A stretch of 64,000 nucleotides of DNA from URNF01 sp045634325. GTDB taxonomy: Bacteria > Bacillota > Clostridia > Oscillospirales > Acutalibacteraceae. The stretch is taken from the NCBI GenBank assembly GCA_045634325.1, contig JAZRAA010000024.1, positions 86,399-150,398 of the forward strand. The letters are read 5' to 3'. The translations under genes and the position numbers were made by a program. The notes under the pieces were generated by a model. That model was not told the origin of the DNA, ran no database searches, and was given only the letters and a program-made list of their open reading frames with translations. This document shows, piece after piece, positions 59,044-64,000 of this stretch (position 1 is its first letter; the number at the start of each line of letters is the position of its first letter).

Positions 59044-60321
59044 TTACTGATGCTCGATTTTAAAGATTTTTTCTGCTGCCACAAGCACAAGTTTGATGAC
59101 CACGCCCACTATAATCGCAACCACCAAATCAAATACCACTGTGAGCACAAACGTGGTGAACAACAACACGATGTCGGCAATGTTCTTTTGCTTGCTGATG
59201 CGCACAAATCCACGCCATTCGCTCATATTATATGCCACCATCAACAAAATAGCGGCAATGGTCGGCATGGGAATTAAAGCGGCGCACGGCATTAACAACA
59301 GTAAAACGAGTAACAGCACCACTGCGTGTACCATACCCGCTATCGGCGTTGTGCCGCCATTTTTGGCGTTTGCAGACGTGCGGGCAATCGCACCCGTTGC
59401 GGGTATACCGCCGAAAAACACCGAAGCAATGTTGCCCAGACCTTGCGCGACCAGTTCGGCGTTGGAATTGTGTTTCGATTGTATCAAATTATCCGAAACC
59501 ACGCAAGAAAGCAACGATTCCACACCCGCAAGCACAGCGATTGTAACCGCGCTGGGCAATACCGCCAACAATTTAGCCATGCTCAAATCCATGGAAGCAA
59601 AATCCATGCGCGGCAAACCGCTGGGAATGGTGTATAAATCTCCAATGGTATATACGTTGTCGGACAAAGCGGGAATAACCGCTACCAACAACGCCCCCAC
59701 CACAACGGCGACCAACGAGGCGGGAACACGTTTTTCCAGTTTGGGATACACAATCAAAATAGCGAGCGAAATGACACCAATCAAAAGTGCTTGCCAAGAA
59801 AACGTACCCATATACTCGATGTTGGCGTGCATTTTTTCAATGGTTTCAATAGGGCGCACGCCGTCTGCGTAGGTCAACCCGAAAAAGTCTTTCATCTGAC
59901 CAAGCAGAATGGTCACGGCGATACCGCCCGTAAATCCCACCGTTATCGGATGTGGCATAAAACGGATAAACGAGCCTAGTTTGCAAACACCCATCAATAT
60001 CAGCAAAATGCCCGCCTCAACGGTTGCCAAAAACAAACCGTCCATACCTTGTGTCGCCACAATACCTGCCACAACCGTCGCAAAAGCAGCAGTGGGACCT
60101 GCAATCTGTATACGACTGCCGCCCAGCAACGAAACGATAAAGCCCGCCGCAATGGCGGTATACACACCGCATTCGGGCTTCACGCCGGATGCCAGCGCCA
60201 ACGCAATTGACAGCGGTAAAGCGATGATTGCCACAATAATACCCGCCACAACGTCTTTTATGAACTGTTGCTTGGTATACCCTTTCAATGCCGTAAAAAT
60301 TTCCGGCTTTATGTAGTTCAT
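59044..60321 (-). CDS. SulP-family anion permease without STAS domain
   Basis: This 425-residue protein has about twelve hydrophobic segments. The SulP hallmarks are present: VVAGIIVAIIALPLSIALAL near the start, then AIAAGFIVSLLGGSRIQIAGP and ATVEAGILLILMGV, PHPITVGFTGGIA, and FGGIPATGAIARTSANAKNGG. Full-length bacterial SulP proteins are about 550 residues and end in a cytoplasmic STAS domain. Here the chain stops shortly after the last membrane span (LVLVAAEKIFKIEHQ) at a proper stop codon and terminator. Sulfate, bicarbonate or a dicarboxylate are possible substrates. The ATG follows AAAGGGTG. Confidence 0.9.
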   Translation of the reverse strand: MNYIKPEIFTALKGYTKQQFIKDVVAGIIVAIIALPLSIALALASGVKPECGVYTAIAAGFIVSLLGGSRIQIAGPTAAFATVVAGIVATQGMDGLFLATVEAGILLILMGVCKLGSFIRFMPHPITVGFTGGIAVTILLGQMKDFFGLTYADGVRPIETIEKMHANIEYMGTFSWQALLIGVISLAILIVYPKLEKRVPASLVAVVVGALLVAVIPALSDNVYTIGDLYTIPSGLPRMDFASMDLSMAKLLAVLPSAVTIAVLAGVESLLSCVVSDNLIQSKHNSNAELVAQGLGNIASVFFGGIPATGAIARTSANAKNGGTTPIAGMVHAVVLLLVLLLLMPCAALIPMPTIAAILLMVAYNMSEWRGFVRISKQKNIADIVLLFTTFVLTVVFDLVVAIIVGVVIKLVLVAAEKIFKIEHQ

Positions 60322-60351
60322 CTAAACACCCTTTTCGTTATAATCCAACGT

Positions 60352-60380
60352 ATTATAACGCGACAAACCTTAAATTGCAA
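60352..60380 (-). promoter_or_regulatory. Promoter of the SulP gene
   Basis: On the minus strand, TTGCAA (60375-60380), 17 bases, TATAAT (60352-60357). Confidence 0.74.
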
Positions 60381-60404
60381 CAAAAACCGTCATGTTTTTT
60401 GATA

Positions 60405-60438
60405 AAAATGCCCCCAAACGCAAATGCGTTTGGGGGCG
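60405..60438 (-). terminator. Terminator of the zinc-ribbon gene array
   Basis: CCCCCAAACGCA (60411-60422) pairs perfectly with TGCGTTTGGGGG (60425-60436). On the minus strand it is followed by CATTTTTATC. Confidence 0.87.
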
Positions 60439-60451
60439 CCGTTATGACGAC

Positions 60452-60925
60452 TTAAATCGCAGTGTCAAAACTTGCAAAAGCTTGTTTGTTTTCCATAACG
60501 TAATTTCTGATAGCGACGAAATAGTATATAGAACCTATAACACCAATGACACCGCCGATAACCAAGTTGTAAACCAACGTGATAATCGGACCAACAAGCG
60601 GTGTGAACTTTGCCACAATTCCAGTGGGGTTTTGTAACAAAGTTTTGCTGTATTGCATATCCTGGATGGAGGAAATAATGTTAAGCACACCCACAATCAA
60701 CAAAAACCATTCTAAAAACAAACCGCCCAAAACCTGTAATATACCAATCACAAGCCAGATGATACCGTTCGTGTTTAATCTTTGAGAAAGTGTCTGTAAT
60801 AATACGTTTGTGTCAGTTGCAACCGCCGTTGCCGTCTGAGCGTTTCCGCCGACTGCACATCCACAGCCAACACAGATAACAGCATCATCCATCAATTCTT
60901 TTCCGCAATGTGTACAAAATTTCAT
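60452..60925 (-). CDS. Zinc-ribbon membrane protein (array member 4)
   Basis: This 157-residue protein starts MKFCTHCGKELMDDAVICVG, giving a zinc ribbon with Cys4, Cys7, Cys18 and Cys21 (plus Cys23). A short linker follows, then two long hydrophobic regions (about 53-85 and 107-142) that could each hold one or two spans. The zinc end is probably cytoplasmic. I do not recognise a characterised family; zinc-ribbon-plus-membrane proteins are common in Clostridia and unassigned. The ATG at 60925 follows TAGGAGGTG. It is the last of four tandem genes whose N-termini are near-copies. Confidence 0.82.
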   Translation of the reverse strand: MKFCTHCGKELMDDAVICVGCGCAVGGNAQTATAVATDTNVLLQTLSQRLNTNGIIWLVIGILQVLGGLFLEWFLLIVGVLNIISSIQDMQYSKTLLQNPTGIVAKFTPLVGPIITLVYNLVIGGVIGVIGSIYYFVAIRNYVMENKQAFASFDTAI

Positions 60926-60941
60926 TTTTACACCTCCTAAA

Positions 60942-61436
60942 TTAATCGTATACGTCTCCGGTTTCCTCATCGACCAAAGCGTCGATGTCCCCGTCTTTAT
61001 CCATGCGCACTTCATATTTAGTGTCGCCCACTATAACATAGATATCTTTTCCTCTAATTTCGATAGTGTAATCTTTGGTATACTCCAATTCGTTATCAAT
61101 ATATAAATAATACCTATACCAATCGCACTTATAGTCCTCTTTAAAAGACAAACGAGTATACCAATCACCCATATTGGAATAACGGTTACCTTCCAGAGCC
61201 TCACTAATTTCCTTCTTTTTGCCGTTGTTCTTTAAAACAATAACGCCAACAACAGCGCCGATGAGAACAACAGCCGCTACTGCTATCAAAATAATTTGTT
61301 TTAACTCCAATTTTTTAAGAGGCGACGGCGCCACGTTTACAGCCTGTGAGGGTTGCTCGTCAACCGCACAACCACAGCCGACACAAACTGTCGCCTCGTC
61401 TAATAGTTCTTTGCCGCATTTTTCACAAAATTTCAT
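60942..61436 (-). CDS. Zinc-ribbon protein with one membrane span and an extracytoplasmic domain (array member 3)
   Basis: The first 25 residues (MKFCEKCGKELLDEATVCVG and on) repeat the ribbon found in the neighbouring products. A proline/alanine linker and one membrane span (about 46-69, IILIAVAAVVLIGAVVGVIV) follow. Residues 75-164 form a hydrophilic domain rich in Tyr, Trp, Asp and Glu, ending with the acidic tail DALVDEETGDVYD. It probably sits outside the membrane and I do not recognise it. The spacing to the next gene is 16 bases. A sensing role is conceivable but not shown. Confidence 0.82.
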   Translation of the reverse strand: MKFCEKCGKELLDEATVCVGCGCAVDEQPSQAVNVAPSPLKKLELKQIILIAVAAVVLIGAVVGVIVLKNNGKKKEISEALEGNRYSNMGDWYTRLSFKEDYKCDWYRYYLYIDNELEYTKDYTIEIRGKDIYVIVGDTKYEVRMDKDGDIDALVDEETGDVYD

Positions 61437-61457
61437 ATGTCTCTCCTCTAAACAACG

Positions 61458-61805
61458 TCACATCCCTGCAACCATCACAAACATAATAAATACAATTATA
61501 ACAAAAGACAGTATAGTTGAAATGATGCCGCAAATATACCCAGCTTTTGCAGAAGGACTCATCTCCCCATCTGTTTCCGCCTTGCTCATTACCGCCAGAA
61601 CAATGGCGGTAACACCTAACACAAACCAACCGATGAAAAAACTCACAACGCCACATATCATTGACCACGTTGCCAGTTGCGATTCCGATTCCTCGGCAAG
61701 TATAGGTTTAGATGCCGTGTACGGCCTGTTGACAGAACACCCGCAATTCAAGCATATCACTGCCTCGTCCATAATCTCTTTCCCGCAGTGTGCGCAAAAT
61801 TTCAT
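61458..61805 (-). CDS. Zinc-ribbon DUF4190-like membrane protein (array member 2)
   Basis: This 115-residue product begins MKFCAHCGKEIMDEAVICLN with the shared ribbon. Two hydrophobic segments follow (about 44-72 and 88-113), separated by a short loop SKAETDGEMSPSAKAGYICG. The SKAE...G...AGxICGI pattern resembles DUF4190-type membrane domains. Its start follows the stop of the upstream gene after one base (TAATATG), so translation is coupled. The function is unknown. Confidence 0.82.
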   Translation of the reverse strand: MKFCAHCGKEIMDEAVICLNCGCSVNRPYTASKPILAEESESQLATWSMICGVVSFFIGWFVLGVTAIVLAVMSKAETDGEMSPSAKAGYICGIISTILSFVIIVFIMFVMVAGM

Positions 61806-61806
61806 A

Positions 61807-62124
61807 TTACATACCGCCCAACAGCATCAGCAAGCAAACGCCCCACCAGCACAAGCCGATGATGCCGCATACCAGTCCCGTTTTTGCCTGTTTGCACATC
61901 ACACCGCCGGTTTCCGCCTTGCTCTTGTTAGCAAGAATAATAGCAGGGATACCAAACGGCGCCAAAACCAAAACGCTCAGAATGCCAAATATTTTAGCAT
62001 TTTTCGCACTTTTAGGCACCTCCGCCTTAGCCGGTGTTGCAACAGATGCAACCGCACAACCGCAAGCAGGACAGATAACGGCCTCATCCATAATTTCTTT
62101 CCCGCATTTTTGACAGAATTTCAT
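61807..62124 (-). CDS. Zinc-ribbon DUF4190-like membrane protein (array member 1)
   Basis: This 105-residue product opens with MKFCQKCGKEIMDEAVICPA, the same ribbon, then an alanine/lysine linker. Two hydrophobic segments (about 42-66 and 82-105) are separated by NKSKAETGGVMCKQAKTGLV. It is closely similar to array member 2 in plan and loop, so the two arose by duplication. It is the promoter-proximal gene of the array, divergent from an XRE-type regulator. The ATG follows AAGGAGTG. The function is unknown. Confidence 0.82.
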   Translation of the reverse strand: MKFCQKCGKEIMDEAVICPACGCAVASVATPAKAEVPKSAKNAKIFGILSVLVLAPFGIPAIILANKSKAETGGVMCKQAKTGLVCGIIGLCWWGVCLLMLLGGM

Positions 62125-62170
62125 AATTTGTCACTCCTTAATCAATATATCGTCAAAATATGACAGTTAT

Positions 62171-62199
62171 ATTTTAGACGCTTTATATCTAAATGTCAA
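62171..62199 (-). promoter_or_regulatory. Promoter of the zinc-ribbon array with candidate operator half-site
   Basis: On the minus strand, TTGACA (62194-62199), 17 bases, TAAAAT (62171-62176). TTAGACG (62174-62180) overlaps the -10 box. Its inverted copy CGTCTAA (62211-62217) lies just before the TATAAT (62220-62225) of the divergent regulator gene, so one repressor could control both directions. Confidence 0.68.
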
Positions 62200-62243
62200 T
62201 AGAAAGTTTACGTCTAACATATAATTTATTAGAGGTGAACGAT

Positions 62244-62477
62244 ATGAGTCTGACATTTGGTGAAAAAATACGAAATTTACGGGAAGATTCAGATTTGAAC
62301 CAAACGCAACTAGGAGAAGCATTACGTATGACCCAACGCAAAATATCCTACATTGAATGCGGCAGATACGAACCCAATATCGATGATATTGTTGCTCTTT
62401 GCCGATTTTTTAACGTATCTGCCGATTTCCTTTTAGGTCTTTCCGATGAACAACCGCAGAAAAAACCAAAAAAATAA
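62244..62477 (+). CDS. XRE/Cro-type helix-turn-helix regulator
   Basis: This 77-residue protein is almost entirely an HTH_3 domain: LTFGEKIRNLREDSDLNQTQ, then the recognition helix region MTQRKISYIECGRYEPNIDD and ALCRFFNVSADFLLGL. It lacks any sensor or peptidase domain, so it is probably a simple dimeric repressor. The ATG at 62244 follows AGAGGTGAAC. It is divergent from the four zinc-ribbon genes with about 120 bases between, containing a TTAGACG inverted pair. Control of that array is the likely role. A phage origin is possible, but no phage genes are near. Confidence 0.85.
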   Translation: MSLTFGEKIRNLREDSDLNQTQLGEALRMTQRKISYIECGRYEPNIDDIVALCRFFNVSADFLLGLSDEQPQKKPKK

Positions 62478-62500
62478 AGCCGTGAAATTCACGGCTTTAT
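62474..62500. terminator. Bidirectional terminator, copy 1
   Basis: AAAGCCGTGAA/TTCACGGCTTT form a perfect stem at 62476-62498, with TATTTTTT following. The same 23-base sequence recurs at 62762-62784. Confidence 0.85.
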
Positions 62501-62503
62501 TTT

Positions 62504-62698
62504 TTAGCTTTTCTTGATAAACACAGCACAATCTTTACAATAATGTATGTCTTTAATTTTCGCCACTTGTGACCATTTGATTTTGTCTGAAATTCGCACC
62601 TTTTTCTTATCCGCCAGTGAAACCCATTTTAAAATAAAAGGTGAATTAAAGGGTACGTAGCCTTCTTCCATTTCTTTTTGACAATACGGACAAAACAT
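62504..62698 (-). CDS. Small double-CxxC protein (DUF6487/PF20097-like)
   Basis: This 64-residue protein begins MFCPYCQKEMEEGYV and ends with HYCKDCAVF, so two CxxC pairs bracket a basic middle containing KWVSLADKKKVRISDKIKWS. A zinc-stabilised fold is likely. Similar short proteins are common in Clostridia and are assigned to the DUF6487 group; this is from memory. There is no membrane span. The ATG at 62698 is preceded by GGCGGGG. A promoter with TATACT lies just upstream. It is flanked on both sides by the same terminator sequence. The function is unknown. Confidence 0.78.
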   Translation of the reverse strand: MFCPYCQKEMEEGYVPFNSPFILKWVSLADKKKVRISDKIKWSQVAKIKDIHYCKDCAVFIKKS

Positions 62699-62758
62699 TG
62701 AATCCCCGCCTTTCACAGACAGTATACCATAGATTCCGCAACAAACACAACCGCAATA

Positions 62759-62787
62759 GAAAAAGCCGTGAAATTCACGGCTTTTTT
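62759..62787. terminator. Bidirectional terminator, copy 2
   Basis: AAAGCCGTGAAATTCACGGC with three more T (62762-62784) is identical to copy 1 and is followed by TTT. It terminates the GNAT gene on the minus strand. Confidence 0.85.
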
Positions 62788-62798
62788 ATAATACACTA

Positions 62799-63236
62799 TT
62801 AAATTTCCAGCTCCATTACAACGTGTATAACGCCTTCTTCCAAAAACTCGTCGGAAACGGTTTCAAAACCCAATTTTTCATAAAATCCTATGGCGGTTTT
62901 TTGAGAATCGAGCACTATTTTTTTGCATCTCATCGCTTCCTTGATATCTGCCAGCGCTTTGCGCATAATGTCTGCACCCAAGCCCACGCCATGTGTGATA
63001 GACAGCACTCTGCCGATTCTGACAACAGTTTTACTGTTATCAGCATAAAAAGCACGCAAATATGCCAACACCTTGCCGTTTTCTTCTATAAAAAAGTGTC
63101 GGGCTTTTTGGTCGACACCGTCCATATCCTGACAGCGCATATTTTGTTCTACTATGAAAACCTGCGAGCGTGCTTTCAAGATTTCATATAGCTCTACAAG
63201 GGAAAGTTCACTAAAATTTTTAGCAACAAAGTTCAT
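62799..63236 (-). CDS. GNAT-family acetyltransferase, ElaA-like
   Basis: This 145-residue protein has the ElaA pattern: FSELSLVELYEILKARSQVF, then VEQNMRCQDMDGVDQKARHF, with the acetyl-CoA loop near RIGRVLSITHGVGLGADIM and the late AIGFYEKLGFETVSDEFLEE. It transfers an acetyl group from acetyl-CoA to an unknown acceptor. The ATG at 63236 follows CAGGTGAT. The open frame extends far upstream through non-coding DNA and a tRNA gene, but the ribosome binding site and loss of homology place the start here. Its promoter is inside the adjacent GC-rich element. Confidence 0.87.
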   Translation of the reverse strand: MNFVAKNFSELSLVELYEILKARSQVFIVEQNMRCQDMDGVDQKARHFFIEENGKVLAYLRAFYADNSKTVVRIGRVLSITHGVGLGADIMRKALADIKEAMRCKKIVLDSQKTAIGFYEKLGFETVSDEFLEEGVIHVVMELEI

Positions 63237-63497
63237 GTATACATCACCTGCGGTAAGTATAGCATAATTGCGCCGATGACGCAATACTTGTTCGCTGTCA
63301 CTCGCAACGACCCACCTCTTGCGGTGCCCGAAAAAATCGGCGGGCGCATCCGCGCTTAACCTTGATTTTTTCGACCGCGGCGCCATCCTCGCCTCGCTGT
63401 ATCTCGCACTGCGAGCGTTCGGCGACGATGCAGTTAACAGCCGCGATGTGTCTGCCGAAACACAAGGTTTTTGACCAAGCACAATAAGAAAAAAGCA
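63237..63497. other. GC-rich structured non-coding stretch between the GNAT gene and the rRNA operon
   Basis: No gene is supported here. The stretch is richer in G and C than its neighbours. It contains a long hairpin, CGAAAAAATC (63329-63338) with GATTTTTTCG (63364-63373), and a segment GCAGTTAACAGCCGC (63430-63444) that differs in one base from the anticodon arm of the nearby tRNA-Asn. A promoter for the GNAT gene lies at its left end. It may be a dispersed repeat or a remnant of an element that used the tRNA. Confidence 0.55.
63256..63284 (-). promoter_or_regulatory. Promoter of the GNAT gene
   Basis: On the minus strand, TTGCGT (63279-63284), 17 bases, TATACT (63256-63261). Confidence 0.68.
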
Positions 63498-63499
63498 AA

Positions 63500-63530
63500 A
63501 CAAAAGACCACCCTGATGGGTGGTCTTTTG
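63500..63530 (-). terminator. Terminator of the rRNA operon
   Basis: AAAAGACCACCC (63502-63513) pairs perfectly with GGGTGGTCTTTT (63518-63529). It lies just downstream of tRNA-Asn on the minus strand and is followed by a T-rich run. Confidence 0.87.
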
Positions 63531-63533
63531 TTT

Positions 63534-63609
63534 TGGCTCCCCCTGTTGGGCTCGAACCAACGACCCTGCGGTTAACAGCCGCATGCTCTACCGACTGAGC
63601 TAAGGAGGA
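63534..63609 (-). tRNA. tRNA-Asn (anticodon GTT)
   Basis: A 76-base cloverleaf on the minus strand. Acceptor TCCTCCT pairs with AGGGGGA, the D arm is GCTCAGTCGGTAGAGC, and the anticodon arm is TGCGG-CTGTTAA-CCGCA with anticodon GTT. The T arm contains GGTTCGAGCC and the discriminator is G. The 3' CCA is encoded. It is the last gene of the rRNA operon, eight bases after 5S. Confidence 0.97.
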
Positions 63610-63616
63610 ATATTTG

Positions 63617-63734
<118 letters not shown>

Positions 63735-63919
63735 ATTGATACGGCTTTTGACCGCTATCAGTGAAAGAAAATGCACCATTGCGTCGTTTCGGTAGAACAA
63801 TGGCACATAGGGTAACCAAATACCCTAAGAACTGAATAAAGGAGACGATAAAAATCGAGGAAAGATGTGATGCATCAACATACACCAAAAACGATTGAAC
63901 TGATTAGGTAAGTGACGAA
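63735..63919 (-). other. 23S-5S intergenic spacer
   Basis: About 185 bases with no tRNA gene. It includes GAACTGAATA-like sequence (complement at 63830-63840 region) and short complementary segments probably used in 23S and 5S precursor processing. Nothing else is visible. Confidence 0.7.
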
Positions 63920-64000
63920 GGTCAAGCCCTCGGTCTATTAGTACTGCCAAGCTGAAGGTGTCACCACCCTTACACATGCAGCCTATCACCATGTAGTCTT
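63920..64000 (-). rRNA. rrl: 23S ribosomal RNA, 3' end (partial)
   Basis: On the minus strand, the terminal 23S sequence includes GGCAGTACTAATAGACCGAG and ends GGGCTTGACC near 63920. The remainder of the gene lies beyond the right edge of the window. The operon order on this strand is 23S, 5S, tRNA-Asn. Confidence 0.95.

Noticed and set aside
63237..63584. Upstream extension of the GNAT frame through the GC-rich element and tRNA-Asn
   Set aside because: It reads through a terminator and a tRNA gene. The GNAT homology and ribosome binding site start at 63236.

Overview
The window comes from a low-to-mid GC Gram-positive anaerobe, most likely a gut-type member of the class Clostridia. The evidence is a T-box leader on thrS, a tetrahydrofolate riboswitch on folT, WhiA, HprK/phosphorylase, a CpsC/CpsD-type tyrosine kinase pair, strong AGGAGG ribosome binding sites, many TTGnnn-17-TATAAT promoters, and an oxygen-detoxifying flavodiiron protein fused to flavin reductase and rubredoxin. 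The genus cannot be fixed from the sequence alone. Nearly all of the window is ordinary, tightly packed chromosome. I see no transposon, prophage or CRISPR array.

Layout. 1-2.9 kb: the 3' end of ftsZ, then a T-box and thrS. 3.0-6.7 kb: a GntR/YtrA-type regulator with an ABC exporter, behind a promoter that abuts a perfect operator palindrome and a cluster of hairpins. 6.7-8.5 kb: the three-domain flavodiiron protein. 8.5-11.8 kb: an AraC regulator divergent from galK-galT. 11.9-13.0 kb: an unrecognised membrane/coiled-coil protein. 13.1-17.5 kb (minus): two M16 peptidases, lgt and folD. 17.5-19.0 kb: cpsC-cpsD. 19.1-20.1 kb: azlC-azlD. 20.2-29.4 kb (minus): hprK, a ROK glucokinase, murB, rapZ, whiA, dnaE and pfkA in one run that links sugar sensing, cell-wall synthesis and replication. 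29.5-30.2 kb: a DUF1643 gene.

30.3-39.5 kb is the most coherent block: nine adjacent plus-strand genes (aminotransferase, pheA, aroB, aroC, an aroE-aroK fusion, aroQ, aroA, tyrA, DAHP synthase). Together they encode every step from PEP plus erythrose-4-phosphate to phenylalanine and tyrosine. One promoter precedes the run, overlapped by a long inverted repeat. A small cysteine-rich protein follows.

39.9-42.2 kb (minus): an amino-acid ABC importer. 42.2-45.7 kb (minus): a pseudouridine synthase, an HAD phosphatase, gpsA and gluQ. 45.8-47.2 kb: a DegV protein and apt. 47.3-49.8 kb (minus): putP, mtnN and a small Cys protein. 49.9-51.9 kb: THF riboswitch, folT and folC. 51.9-53.4 kb (minus): a ZIP transporter and trmB. 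53.5-54.7 kb: apgM. 54.7-60.3 kb (minus): an ion-transporter-superfamily permease, two GH13 glucosidases and a SulP permease lacking its STAS domain.

60.4-62.7 kb is the least understood block: four consecutive minus-strand genes whose products all begin with the same zinc-ribbon module and continue into membrane segments. They are divergent from a small XRE-type repressor, with candidate operator half-sites at both promoters, and a further small Cys-pair protein lies beyond. The right end holds a GNAT acetyltransferase, a GC-rich structured non-coding stretch, and the distal end of an rRNA operon (23S 3' end, 5S, tRNA-Asn) on the minus strand.

Functions are assigned from recognisable motifs and family knowledge. 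Promoters, operators and terminators were read by eye. No database search was run.
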